A stretch of 23,173 nucleotides of DNA from an uncultured Bacteroidales bacterium (GCA_937915785.1 CALGGY010000049.1:1-23173); one strand, 5' to 3'. Counted from the first letter of the stretch, positions 6,125 through 14,300 are shown. Translations and numbers: made by a program. Notes: generated by a model not told the origin, from the sequence alone.

Positions 6125-7639
6125 TTATCCGCATTGTATGAACTGTTGTACCAATGCCAGAGTTTTTTCGGTGGCGGTGTTCGATTCGGCGTTGATGTCG
6201 GCGCGCAGGGTGCGGTCGTTGAAGTGGCGCAGGTCGCCGAGGATGCCGTCTATCAGCCGTGGGTCGAACACACCTTTCTGCTCGTAAACCTTGCGGTCTT
6301 TTTCCAGAATGTCGGCGCTGGCGGCGCACGAGTCGGGCAGCACGGCAAGGCGTTTCAGCACATCCTCGTGTTCGAAAATGTTCACGCTAACGTAGCGGTC
6401 TTTGGCGAACTTCACGGCGTTTTCCATTTCGAAACCGTGTCGGGCGGCCACTGCCATGCCTGCCAGCAGAAGATACACGTTGGCCGAGCCGTCGGGGGTG
6501 CGCATCTCTATGGTTTGTTTGTACGAGAAATCTTTAGTGTTGGCGGGTTCCAAGGGGTTGCAGTGGTTTATGATGTTGCTGCAGCCTTTGTCCCAGCCCA
6601 GTGGCACGCGTATCATGGCAGAGCGGTTGCGGTCGCCCCAGCAGATGTTGGTGGGAGCCTCCTGATGTGGCACCAAGCGGAAATACGAGGTGGGGTTGGT
6701 GTTGCCGAAAGCGGTGAGCGACGCAGCCATGTCGAGCATTCCGGCAATGGCTTTGTGGGCGGTGTCGGTGAGGCCGTCGGGACCGATGTACATGTTTTTG
6801 CCGTCCTTGCTCACGCGGGTGTGTATGTGCATTCCGCTGCCGGCTTTGCCCACGGTGATTTTTGGTGCAAAGGTTACGGTGATGCCGTACTGGTAGGCCA
6901 GTTTGCGCATTATCCATTTGGCTATCACCAGCTGGTCGGCGGAGTCCTGCACGTTGGTGGGCAGAAACTCTATCTCGTTTTGTTCGTACATGGTGTCGCC
7001 CACCACAAAGTTACCCACTTCGCTGTGGCCATATTTTATCAGCCCGCCGCATTCGGCAATGAGTTTCATGGCTTCGGTGCGGTATTCCTCAAATTTGCAG
7101 AAAGGCGACGAGGTGTGGTATCCGCGCTGGTCGGCGGCAAGGAAAATGTCCTCCTTGGGGGCAATTACGTAGTACTCCAGCTCGCCCATGGTTTCGAACT
7201 CCATGCCGGTGGTTTCGGTGAAAGCCTGTGCGGCTTTGGCAAGGGTGTGTTCGGGTGCCATGGCAAAGGGCTGTCCGTCGTAGGTGTAGTAGCTGCACAG
7301 CAGGTCGAGGGTGGGTATTTCGGCAAAGGGGTCGATGAAAGCGGTGCGGAAACGCGGCACCACGTAGAGGTCGCTGCTGCCGGCCTCAAGGAATGGGAAC
7401 AGGCTGCTGCCGTCCACACGCTCGCCGGCGGTGAGCACTTCGTCGATATGCTCAAGGCTGTTGATTACAAAGTTGAGGGTTTTCAGCTTGCCGTCGTTGG
7501 CCACGTAGCGGAATTTCACCATCTCTATGTCGAATTCCCTTATCACCTTGAGTATGTCGGCTTTGGTGAACTCTTTCATAGGTTTGCCCAAAAAGCTTAC
7601 CAATCGGTTGGGGTTTAGTTGTATGTTGTTGTCGGTCAT
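6125..7639 (-). CDS. glnA: Glutamine synthetase (type I-like, Bacteroidota form)
   Basis: A 504-residue protein that would make glutamine from glutamate, ammonia and ATP in the cytoplasm. Visible motifs are: VDGSSLFPFLEAGSSDLY (about 75-92, the family's DGSS loop); GELEYYVIAP with the metal-ligand glutamate near 153; EQNEIEFLP near 219-227; TFAPKITVGKAGSGMHIH (256-273); SYFRLVPHQEAPTNICWG (318-335) and NRSAMIRVP (338-346); and EMRTPDGSANVYL (378-390). Length fits the type I group, not the roughly 730-residue type III enzyme also common in Bacteroidota. The Tyr adenylylation site (NLYDLPPEE in enterobacteria) is missing from the C-terminal part, so control by adenylylation is unlikely. A near-consensus promoter lies about 95 bases upstream, so the gene is probably transcribed on its own. 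Confidence 0.93.
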   Translation of the reverse strand: MTDNNIQLNPNRLVSFLGKPMKEFTKADILKVIREFDIEMVKFRYVANDGKLKTLNFVINSLEHIDEVLTAGERVDGSSLFPFLEAGSSDLYVVPRFRTAFIDPFAEIPTLDLLCSYYTYDGQPFAMAPEHTLAKAAQAFTETTGMEFETMGELEYYVIAPKEDIFLAADQRGYHTSSPFCKFEEYRTEAMKLIAECGGLIKYGHSEVGNFVVGDTMYEQNEIEFLPTNVQDSADQLVIAKWIMRKLAYQYGITVTFAPKITVGKAGSGMHIHTRVSKDGKNMYIGPDGLTDTAHKAIAGMLDMAASLTAFGNTNPTSYFRLVPHQEAPTNICWGDRNRSAMIRVPLGWDKGCSNIINHCNPLEPANTKDFSYKQTIEMRTPDGSANVYLLLAGMAVAARHGFEMENAVKFAKDRYVSVNIFEHEDVLKRLAVLPDSCAASADILEKDRKVYEQKGVFDPRLIDGILGDLRHFNDRTLRADINAESNTATEKTLALVQQFIQCG

Positions 7640-7732
7640 GATTTTATGTTTTTAATTTACGGGTTATATATTGATTTAGTTTTTTCGGTAAAGGTGTGGT
7701 AGCACTGTGCGCACATTTGCCAAAATGGAGTG

Positions 7733-7764
7733 CAAATATACGCAAAGTTTTGCTGATTGCCAAA
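7733..7764 (-). promoter_or_regulatory. Predicted promoter of glnA
   Basis: On the minus strand TTTG (7761-7764), a 20-base spacer and TATATTTG (7733-7740) match the Bacteroidota sigma-ABfr consensus (TTTG, about 19 bases, TAnnTTTG). It is the best promoter in the window. Transcription would start near 7725, giving a leader of about 85 bases before the glnA ATG. I see no clear stable leader structure. Confidence 0.65.
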
Positions 7765-7804
7765 TTTTTGGACGTTTATATTTCTGATAATGCAGTGCAA
7801 AGGG

Positions 7805-8203
7805 CTATTTGCTTTTGCGCTTGCCGCTGAACGAAACATCTTTGTCGCCCATCAAACATTTGAAAGTTAGGGAGTTGCCGCCAATGGAGCCAGTTAGCTG
7901 TTTTACTATGCGTTTTTTGTAGCGTTTGCCGTCGGAGGTGGGCACCACGTTGTTTGCCGAAAGACGTTGGTTCTGGTCAATTTTCACTGGGGTGATGTCC
8001 AGATCCACTTTCACGGGCATCCAGCGCGAGAATTTGGCGCCGAACATCGAAATTGTTGCCTGGCCCGCGGTTTTGGTGGTTATTTTCACCGTTACGTCGT
8101 TTTTGTTGTAGCCGTTGGTGGTGAGTGTTCCCACAAAAGTCTGGGCCGAGGCCATTACTGAAAGCAGCGTGGCTATAAGAGTGGCGAGGATTGTTTTTTT
8201 CAT
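7805..8203 (-). CDS. Secreted calycin-like (lipocalin-like) protein
   Basis: A 132-residue protein. The signal peptide MKKTILATLIATLLSVMASA is followed by Gln21 with no lipobox, so the mature protein is probably soluble and exported to the periplasm. The mature part alternates polar and hydrophobic residues in short strands: FVGTLTTNGY, DVTVKITTKTAGQATISMFG, MPVKVDLDITPVKID and SIGGNSLTFKCLMGDKDVSF. It resembles the calycin-like domain of small Bacteroidota exported proteins. The similarity was judged by eye and is moderate. The basic tail (SGKRKSK) is notable. It starts 32 bp after the 434-residue unknown gene, so it may be the third gene of that operon. No promoter is visible in the gap. 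Confidence 0.6.
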   Translation of the reverse strand: MKKTILATLIATLLSVMASAQTFVGTLTTNGYNKNDVTVKITTKTAGQATISMFGAKFSRWMPVKVDLDITPVKIDQNQRLSANNVVPTSDGKRYKKRIVKQLTGSIGGNSLTFKCLMGDKDVSFSGKRKSK

Positions 8204-8235
8204 TGCGGTGTTGTTATTTTATAATTGACGGAAGT

Positions 8236-9540
8236 CTATTTTCTCATATTTTGAACAAAAGTGTCGTAGTTCCAAGGTGTGGCGGCGGAGTTGCATTCGG
8301 TTTTGTCGGCTTTGCCGAGGTCTATATCGTTCATAAACTGTTCCATGTAGCCTTCGCCGTAGATGTCGTTGTAATAGCGTTTCATACGCAGGTATGGCTT
8401 GAGCCGGTCTGGGTTGCCCTCGCGGTTGTCGCAGTGTATCTGCTCGCGTTTGCCGATAAGCTCTTTGGGCAGGTCCCACCGCGGTTTGCAGTGAGGGTAT
8501 GCCTCGGTTATAAGAAATTCCACCAGTTCCTGCGACTCGTCTATCATGTTTGACATTACGTGGTGGCGGAAATCGGGATTGTCGGCTATGTCGGTGAATT
8601 TCAGTGCGAAATACTTTTCGAGCATGTGTTCGTACGCATTGATAATGCCCGGATAGGTCTGCTGTATCCGTTTCAGGTCGCGTTTTGCGTCGGGCAATGT
8701 CATGGTGGTCCAAGGCATAAGCTCACGCGGTGTGTAGTCGCAGTAGGCCACGCACCAAGCGTCGAGTTTGCTGAGTATGTTGGTGAAAAGGTCGAAAATT
8801 CTGGAGCGGCGGTTTGCTTCGGGCTGGTATTTGCGCTCGATGCTGTCGGAGATGAGCTCCCACTCGTGGGTGTCCACAATGTTGAACTTGTTCTGAGCTG
8901 CGGTTTTGTTGTATTGGTCGAGTTTTTCTTGCCATATACGTATGGCAATGTCGTCGCTCATCAGGGCTTTGTGCATTTCTAATGTTTTTTCGATGAACTG
9001 GCGTGTTGTAATACCTTCCACAGCTCTGTCGAGGCCTTGTTCTATCTGCAACCGAAGGAAATTTGGGTAGGTCATGCCGGGCTGTTCGGCAAGGGCTATC
9101 ATCTCCTCTATGCTTTTGATGATGGGTTGTGGGTTATGCTCCACCAATATCCTCATGCGTTGCGACGGGGTGGCGTTTTTCAGCATGTTGTCGAAATTGT
9201 CGCGGAGCGATTGTATGCTGCTGCGCAGAGCGTCGAGGTTGTTTTTCATCAGGTAGCTGTCGTCGTACACGGAACCGTTGTCACTGTTGTATTTTTTGTT
9301 GCCTTCCTCGGTCAGGGCCTTGGTGTAGGCTTCGGACATTTTCACTATGATGTTCTCGTTCTGCATTTTGGCGTACAGCACGTTGATGTCGGAGCATTCG
9401 TCGCCAAGTTCCATTATGCGGTTGTACAGGTTTTGCACGGTGTCGAAATGCTCGCCGCCGATGCCGCGGTTTTTCATGTCGTCGAGGTAGAATTTGTAAC
9501 CGCCTGCTATTGAATCCAATAAGGTTTTGTCTATTGCCAT
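8236..9540 (-). CDS. Unrecognised cytoplasmic protein, 434 aa
   Basis: I do not recognise this family. The protein has no signal peptide or membrane segment and looks mainly alpha-helical, with long charged helices (for example LDALRSSIQSLRDNFDNML near 103-121 and RDLKRIQQTYPGIINAYEH near 290-308). It has an aromatic-rich middle (KLDAWCVAYCDYTPRELMPW) and a C-terminal PYLRMKRYYNDIYGEGYM segment. No nucleotide-binding loop, nuclease or peptidase motif is evident. The start is fixed by a very good Shine-Dalgarno AAGGAGG (9548-9554) seven bases before the ATG, unusual in this phylum. It follows the 220-residue unknown gene after 18 bp, and the two share a charged, Tyr/Arg-rich helical style. They are probably cotranscribed and act together, possibly as a complex (inference). 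Confidence 0.8.
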   Translation of the reverse strand: MAIDKTLLDSIAGGYKFYLDDMKNRGIGGEHFDTVQNLYNRIMELGDECSDINVLYAKMQNENIIVKMSEAYTKALTEEGNKKYNSDNGSVYDDSYLMKNNLDALRSSIQSLRDNFDNMLKNATPSQRMRILVEHNPQPIIKSIEEMIALAEQPGMTYPNFLRLQIEQGLDRAVEGITTRQFIEKTLEMHKALMSDDIAIRIWQEKLDQYNKTAAQNKFNIVDTHEWELISDSIERKYQPEANRRSRIFDLFTNILSKLDAWCVAYCDYTPRELMPWTTMTLPDAKRDLKRIQQTYPGIINAYEHMLEKYFALKFTDIADNPDFRHHVMSNMIDESQELVEFLITEAYPHCKPRWDLPKELIGKREQIHCDNREGNPDRLKPYLRMKRYYNDIYGEGYMEQFMNDIDLGKADKTECNSAATPWNYDTFVQNMRK

Positions 9541-9558
9541 AAGTCGCCCTCCTTTTTA
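9541..9558 (-). promoter_or_regulatory. Strong Shine-Dalgarno in the gap between the two unknown genes
   Basis: The 18-base gap on the minus strand contains AAGGAGG (9548-9554), full complementarity to the 16S rRNA tail, seven bases from the ATG at 9540. Nearly all other genes here have A/T-rich leaders without such a site. It would allow efficient independent initiation of the second gene. Confidence 0.8.
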
Positions 9559-10221
9559 TTATCGGTTGATGATAGCCTTGAATTGTTGCAGATGTTTTGT
9601 TACCTCTTCGTCGGAGAAGGGCAGGAGCCGGCGGTAGCGCGGTTCCAGTGCTGTTTCGGGTTTCAGTCGCCAGGCGGGCACCCATGCTCTCATGGTTTCC
9701 TCTGTGGATTGAACCGTTTCGCGTACGTGGCGGCGTAGCTCCTCGGCACGTTCATGCATGTCGCGCCCGTATTCTTCAGGCACTTCGGCGGTGATGAGTA
9801 CAGTTATTGCATCGAGCTGTTGCCAGGCCTCCATCAGTGCATGCCCGGAGGCATCGGATGTGCTGATTTCCATGCTGTTGCGGTTGGTGATGTCGGTAAT
9901 TGCCGACGACATCTCGGTGATGTCGGTATGGAGGTCGAGTTGCGAGAGCACCTCGTCGGCACCTTTTTTGCGAATGGGTTCGTCCACACTGCCGTAATAT
10001 TGGCTTTCCATCTCGTATTGGTCGCGCCAAGCGGCAAAAGCGCAGTCGATATTGAGAGTGCCGAGGTTGTCGCGTATTTCCTCTAAGGTGTCGTAGCGGT
10101 AAAACAGGTCGCGAAGGCGTTTTTCGGCCTCGTATGAATGGTAGCGGTGCGGGTTGTTGGCATACCGCTCGGTGCGGGCATCGTAGTAGCGGCGGTATTC
10201 ATCAAGTCGTTGGTCTGACAT
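9559..10221 (-). CDS. Unrecognised cytoplasmic protein, 220 aa
   Basis: I do not recognise this family. The protein has no signal peptide or membrane helix. The N-terminal quarter is rich in Tyr, Arg and Glu (DEYRRYYDARTERYANNPHR, then YEAEKRLRDLFYRYDTLEEI). The middle is Asp/Ser/Thr-rich (LDLHTDITEMSSAITDITNR). The C-terminal part has a helix with many charges (ERAEELRRHVRETVQSTEET) and a basic-acidic tail. Predicted mainly helical. No catalytic motif stands out. It is the first gene of a probable operon with the 434-residue protein (18 bp gap) and perhaps the calycin-like protein, transcribed from a TATATTTG promoter about 65 bases upstream. A start at the ATG 10219-10221 is the only good choice. 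Role unknown. Confidence 0.75.
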   Translation of the reverse strand: MSDQRLDEYRRYYDARTERYANNPHRYHSYEAEKRLRDLFYRYDTLEEIRDNLGTLNIDCAFAAWRDQYEMESQYYGSVDEPIRKKGADEVLSQLDLHTDITEMSSAITDITNRNSMEISTSDASGHALMEAWQQLDAITVLITAEVPEEYGRDMHERAEELRRHVRETVQSTEETMRAWVPAWRLKPETALEPRYRRLLPFSDEEVTKHLQQFKAIINR

Positions 10222-10285
10222 ATTTGATTGATATTTAATTGGTTATTATTTTGAGTTCAGTAAATGACGTTGTGCAACCATTCTG

Positions 10286-10316
10286 CAAATATACATTTTT
10301 TCGGAAAAAAGCGAAA
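10286..10316 (-). promoter_or_regulatory. Predicted promoter of the unknown-protein operon
   Basis: Minus strand: TTTC (10313-10316), a 19-base spacer and TATATTTG (10286-10293). The -7 element is consensus and the -33 element has three of four bases. It lies 65 bases before the first ATG, in the 163-bp gap after uvrA. Confidence 0.5.
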
Positions 10317-10384
10317 GAACACTTCCAGATTTTTTTTGTACTGCCATTGGAGTTCTTTGTACAATGTAGAGATTTGTGCAAAGC

Positions 10385-13219
10385 CTATTTCAGCTCGTCT
10401 TTCAGGAATTGTCCGGTGTAGCTTTCGGCACATTGTGCCACTTGTTCTGGCGTACCCGTGCATACAATGTTGCCGCCGGCCATGCCGCCTTCGGGACCGA
10501 TGTCGATAATGTGGTCGGCCACTTTTATCACGTCCATGTTGTGTTCTATTACCAGCACGGTATTGCCTTTGTCCACCAGTTTTTGCAGAACGCCAAGCAG
10601 CACGCGCACGTCTTCGAAATGCAGTCCTGTGGTTGGCTCGTCGAGTATGTAGAGAGTTTTTCCGGTGTCGCGTTTCGAGAGCTCGGTGGCCAGTTTCATG
10701 CGCTGAGCCTCGCCGCCCGAGAGGGTGGTGGAGGGCTGTCCGAGGGTGATGTATCCCAGACCAACGTCGCGTATGGTTTCTATTTTGCGGGATATGGATG
10801 GTATGTTGTCGAAAAACTCCACCGCCTCGTTGATGCTCATGTCGAGCACGTCGCTTATGGATTTGCCTTTGTAGCGTATTTCTAGGGTTTCGCGGTTGTA
10901 ACGTTTGCCGTGGCACACCTCGCAATCCACATACACATCGGGCAGGAAATTCATTTCGATGGTGCGTACGCCCGCCCCTTTGCAGGCCTCGCAGCGTCCG
11001 CCCGCCACGTTGAACGAGAAACGTCCGGACTTGTATCCTCGTATCTTGGCCGACGGCAGCTGGGCAAAAAGCATGCGTATGTCGTTGAAAACGCCTACGT
11101 AAGTAGCTGGGTTGGAGCGTGGTGTGCGGCCTATGGGCGATTGGTCCACCTCTATCACCTTGTCGATGTTTTCGATGCCTTTTATCGATTTGTATGGCAA
11201 CGGACGTTTGGTGGCACGGTAGAAATGGTGGTTTAGTATGGGGTGCAGGGTTTCGTTCACCAACGACGATTTTCCGCTACCCGAAACGCCTGTAACACAG
11301 ATAAATACGCCGAGCGGGAGGTCGAGGGTCACGTTTTTAAGGTTGTTGCCTGTGGCGCCTTCCACCACAAGGTGTTTGCATTTGGCTATGGAGCGGCGTT
11401 TGGGAATTTCTATGCGGCGTTTGCCGTTGAGGTATTGGCAGGTTAGGGAGTTGGATTTCAGTATGTCGTCCAAAGAGCCTTGTGCCACAATCTTGCCTCC
11501 GCCGATGCCGGCGCCGGGACCGATATCGATGATGTGGTCGGCGTTGAGTATCATGTCGCGGTCGTGTTCCACCACGATGACGGAGTTGCCTATGTCGCGC
11601 AGTTTTTTCAGTGCGTCGATAAGTTTGTGGTTGTCGCGCTGGTGCAGCCCTATGCTCGGCTCGTCGAGTATGTACAGCACGTTTACCAGCTGCGAGCCTA
11701 TCTGTGTGGCCAGCCGTATGCGTTGCGACTCGCCGCCCGACAGCGACCGCGAGTTGCGGTTTAGCGACAGGTATCCTATGCCCACGTCGAGCATAAACCG
11801 TATGCGTTTCTTTATTTCGTCGTTAATTTCGTGTCCCACAGTGCGTTGGCGCTCGTCGAGGCGTTCTTCCAGCCCGTCGAACCATTGGTATAGGGCAACA
11901 AGGTCCATATTGGCCAGTTCGGCAATGTTTTTGCCGTCGATGCGGAAATGCAGCGATTCTTTGCGCAGACGTGTGCCGCCGCATTCGGGGCAGGGCACGG
12001 TGTTCATAAAGCTGTTGGCCCATTTCTGTAGGGCTGTGGAACTCTCGTCGGTGGCCAGCTGCGATATGTAGTTGATGATGCCTTGGAAACCTGTGGCGTC
12101 GTATCCGCCCACGGTGGAGTCCTTGATGCCGAGCATCTGCGTGCTGCCGTAGAGAATGGCGTTCATGGCCTCGTCGGAGAAACTCTCCACGGGGTCGTCG
12201 ATGGTGAAACCGTAGTTGCGTCCGAGCATTTCAAGCTGGCGGTAGAAATAGTTGTTTGGCGAGTATTTGCCCAGCATTTCGAAAGCCCCTTCGTGGATTG
12301 ATTTTTTGGGGTTGGGAATGAGTTTCGACAGGTCTATTTCCGACACTTCGCCCAAGCCGTTGCATTTGGGGCAGGCGCCGTAGGGCGAGTTGAACGAGAA
12401 GGTGTTGGGTTCGGGTTCGGGGTAGGAGAGGCCTGTGTCGGGACACATCAGCGTTTTGCTGAAATGGCGTATCTCGTCGGTGTCGCACACAAGTGCCATA
12501 AGTTCGCCTTTGCCTTGTTTGAAGGCAGTGCGCACCGATTCCAGCAGGCGTTTGTCGCCCGTTTTGCCGCTAACGGCAATTTTATCCACCACCAGCTCTA
12601 TGTCGTGGGTTTTGTAGCGGTCCAGTTGCATTTTGTAGGTTATCTCCTGCACTGTGCCGTCCACGCGTACGCGCAGAAAACCCTTTTTGGCCACTTGTTG
12701 GAACAGTTCGCGGTAGTGCCCTTTGCGTCGTTTCACCAAAGGGGCCAGCAGGTATATGGTTTTTCCGGTGTAGCTTTCGTTTATCAGGTCGATGATTTGA
12801 GTTTCGGTGTAGCGCACCATTTTTTTGCCGCTAAGGTACGAGTAGGCGTCGGCGACGCGGGCGTACAGCAGGCGTATGAAGTCGTATATCTCGGTAACGG
12901 TGCCCACTGTGGAGCGCGGGTTTTTGTTGGTGGTTTTCTGCTCTATGGCAATAACGGGGCTCAGGCCGTTGATGCGGTCCACGTCGGGGCGTTCCATGTT
13001 GCCTATAAACTGGCGGGCGTAGGCCGAAAAAGTCTCCATGTACCGGCGTTGGCCCTCGGCGTATATGGTGTCGAAAGCGAGCGAAGACTTGCCGCTGCCG
13101 CTAAGTCCGGTGAATACTACCAGTTTGCCGCGGGGTATGTTGGTGTCTATGTTTTGCAGGTTGTGCTCGCGGGCGCCAAGTATTTCGAGTTTGCCGTTTT
13201 TGGGGTTGGGTTTGTCCAT
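10385..13219 (-). CDS. uvrA: Excinuclease ABC subunit A
   Basis: A 944-residue protein, the DNA-damage sensor of nucleotide excision repair that loads UvrB. It has two ABC ATPase halves. In the first, Walker A GLSGSGKSS is at 38-46, then ETFSAYARQF and signature LSGGESQR near 488. In the second, VTGVSGSGKSS is near 641-651 and signature LSGGEAQR near 830, and both halves carry ILDEP. The C-terminal zinc module CEACKG ... CEVCHG near 740-765 and a central CPECGG pair are intact. The first zinc site is altered: MCPDTG (C259, T262) replaces the usual CxxC, although its partner CPKC (283-286) remains. I start at ATG 13219 because residues from MDKPNPKNGK fit the family; an open frame of 46 more codons overlaps the upstream gene and is not homologous. 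It begins 2 bp after the transglycosylase stop. Confidence 0.95.
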   Translation of the reverse strand: MDKPNPKNGKLEILGAREHNLQNIDTNIPRGKLVVFTGLSGSGKSSLAFDTIYAEGQRRYMETFSAYARQFIGNMERPDVDRINGLSPVIAIEQKTTNKNPRSTVGTVTEIYDFIRLLYARVADAYSYLSGKKMVRYTETQIIDLINESYTGKTIYLLAPLVKRRKGHYRELFQQVAKKGFLRVRVDGTVQEITYKMQLDRYKTHDIELVVDKIAVSGKTGDKRLLESVRTAFKQGKGELMALVCDTDEIRHFSKTLMCPDTGLSYPEPEPNTFSFNSPYGACPKCNGLGEVSEIDLSKLIPNPKKSIHEGAFEMLGKYSPNNYFYRQLEMLGRNYGFTIDDPVESFSDEAMNAILYGSTQMLGIKDSTVGGYDATGFQGIINYISQLATDESSTALQKWANSFMNTVPCPECGGTRLRKESLHFRIDGKNIAELANMDLVALYQWFDGLEERLDERQRTVGHEINDEIKKRIRFMLDVGIGYLSLNRNSRSLSGGESQRIRLATQIGSQLVNVLYILDEPSIGLHQRDNHKLIDALKKLRDIGNSVIVVEHDRDMILNADHIIDIGPGAGIGGGKIVAQGSLDDILKSNSLTCQYLNGKRRIEIPKRRSIAKCKHLVVEGATGNNLKNVTLDLPLGVFICVTGVSGSGKSSLVNETLHPILNHHFYRATKRPLPYKSIKGIENIDKVIEVDQSPIGRTPRSNPATYVGVFNDIRMLFAQLPSAKIRGYKSGRFSFNVAGGRCEACKGAGVRTIEMNFLPDVYVDCEVCHGKRYNRETLEIRYKGKSISDVLDMSINEAVEFFDNIPSISRKIETIRDVGLGYITLGQPSTTLSGGEAQRMKLATELSKRDTGKTLYILDEPTTGLHFEDVRVLLGVLQKLVDKGNTVLVIEHNMDVIKVADHIIDIGPEGGMAGGNIVCTGTPEQVAQCAESYTGQFLKDELK

Positions 13220-13221
13220 TG

Positions 13222-14202
13222 TCAGAGTTTGGTGATGAAGTCGGTTTTTTTGTCGTCGTTTTTCTGCATTTTGCTGAAACTTATGCCGTCGGAGCCTGGA
13301 ATTTTGACGGTGTAGGTGCGGTTGGCCTTGTTGGTGAGTTTGCTGCCGAGCAGCCATGGGTTGAGCAGGCGCAGGGTTTTGTATGTGGTGCCGTTTTGTT
13401 TGGCAAAGTCTATCAGGTTCACGTTCTGTCCTTTCAGTTCCACGTTTTTGGTGGTTATCTGCGGATACATGTCGCAGTAGCGCAGGTAGAAGCCATATTT
13501 TTGTGGGTTTTGCATTATTGTTTTCATGGCCAGTATGCGTGGCACATAGCGTGTGGTTTCAGTGAAAATGTAGGTGTCGTAGTACGATTTCACCCCTTGT
13601 TCGTTGATGCGTTTGCGCAGTCCGTTTTCGCCGCAGTTGTATGCCGCTGCCGCCGAGGTCCAGCTGCCGAGGGTCGCTTTCAGGTCTTTCAGGTAGCGGC
13701 AGGCGGCAATGGTGGCGGCTTCCACGTTGTTGCGCATGTCTATGTCGTCGTTCACCTCAAGTCCGTAGCTGGTGCCGGTGCTTTTGATAAACTGCCAGAA
13801 TCCTTGTGCCTTGGCCGGCGAGGTGGCGTTGGTAAGCTCGCTTTCTATCACGCAAAGGTATTTGAAATCCAGCGGCACTCCGTTTTTTTTGAGTATGGGT
13901 TCGATGATGGGGAAATAGCGGTAGGCGCGTTTCATGGTGAGGATTGTTGCGGAATGGCGGTAAACGTTGGCAATCAGTTCGCGGTCTATGGCCTCGCGCA
14001 CGTAGAAATCGTCCACAGGTACTTTCTCGCCGGCAAAACTGAGGCTGTCGGGTATTTCTGGGGCGATGTTTTGAAAAAGAGATTTGGCCTGTTTAGCGGA
14101 AAGGCTCTCCGTAGGCTGGCCTGCCGATGTGGCAAAAATGAATATTTGCAGCGAAAGGGTGGTTATCGACAGTATTATTGCTATAATGCTCAGTTTTTTC
14201 AT
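13222..14202 (-). CDS. Lytic transglycosylase with SLT and LysM-like domains (MltD-like)
   Basis: A 326-residue protein predicted to cleave peptidoglycan glycan strands in the periplasm. An N-terminal hydrophobic segment (LSIIAIILSITTLSLQIFIF, 4-23) is a signal anchor or signal peptide. The SLT domain shows YLCVIESELTNATSPAKAQG with catalytic Glu120, then FWQFIKSTG and AAYNCGENGL (about 115-195). A LysM-like part follows (VNLIDFAKQNGTTYKTLRLLNP, about 265-290, YTVKIPG). The start at ATG 14200-14202 is fixed by GGGAGG (14209-14214) six bases upstream; 38 further open codons upstream are not family-like. It is followed by uvrA after 2 bp, so both share the promoter at 14270-14300. Cell-wall hydrolase and DNA repair genes in one unit is not an obvious functional link. 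Confidence 0.9.
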   Translation of the reverse strand: MKKLSIIAIILSITTLSLQIFIFATSAGQPTESLSAKQAKSLFQNIAPEIPDSLSFAGEKVPVDDFYVREAIDRELIANVYRHSATILTMKRAYRYFPIIEPILKKNGVPLDFKYLCVIESELTNATSPAKAQGFWQFIKSTGTSYGLEVNDDIDMRNNVEAATIAACRYLKDLKATLGSWTSAAAAYNCGENGLRKRINEQGVKSYYDTYIFTETTRYVPRILAMKTIMQNPQKYGFYLRYCDMYPQITTKNVELKGQNVNLIDFAKQNGTTYKTLRLLNPWLLGSKLTNKANRTYTVKIPGSDGISFSKMQKNDDKKTDFITKL

Positions 14203-14208
14203 ATAGTG

Positions 14209-14214
14209 CCTCCC
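14209..14214 (-). promoter_or_regulatory. Shine-Dalgarno deciding the transglycosylase start
   Basis: On the minus strand GGGAGG lies six bases before the ATG at 14202. It supports this start over an upstream in-frame start at 14316, which would add 38 residues without family similarity. Confidence 0.7.
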
Positions 14215-14269
14215 TATTGTTTTGAAAGAAAATATGTTACCAAAATGTGCGGATAATGTGTGTTCTTTG

Positions 14270-14300
14270 CAAAAGTACAATAAAAATATTGATTTTGAAA
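14270..14300 (-). promoter_or_regulatory. Predicted promoter of the transglycosylase-uvrA operon
   Basis: Minus strand: TTTC (14297-14300), a 19-base spacer and TACTTTTG (14270-14277), a full TAnnTTTG match with a three-of-four -33 box. The start of transcription would be near 14262, giving a leader of about 60 bases with a Shine-Dalgarno at its end. Confidence 0.5.

Noticed and set aside
6134..7618. 494-codon plus-strand open frame opposite glnA
   Set aside because: It is antisense to a clear glutamine synthetase and its translation is Val/Gly/His-rich, typical of a mirror frame.
7657..7839. 60-codon minus-strand open frame upstream of glnA
   Set aside because: It contains the glnA promoter, overlaps the end of the calycin-like gene, and has no coding-like composition or known match.
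13220..13357. 46-codon N-terminal extension of UvrA
   Set aside because: It overlaps the transglycosylase gene, is Gln/Arg/His-rich without UvrA similarity, and the family N-terminus fits the internal ATG.
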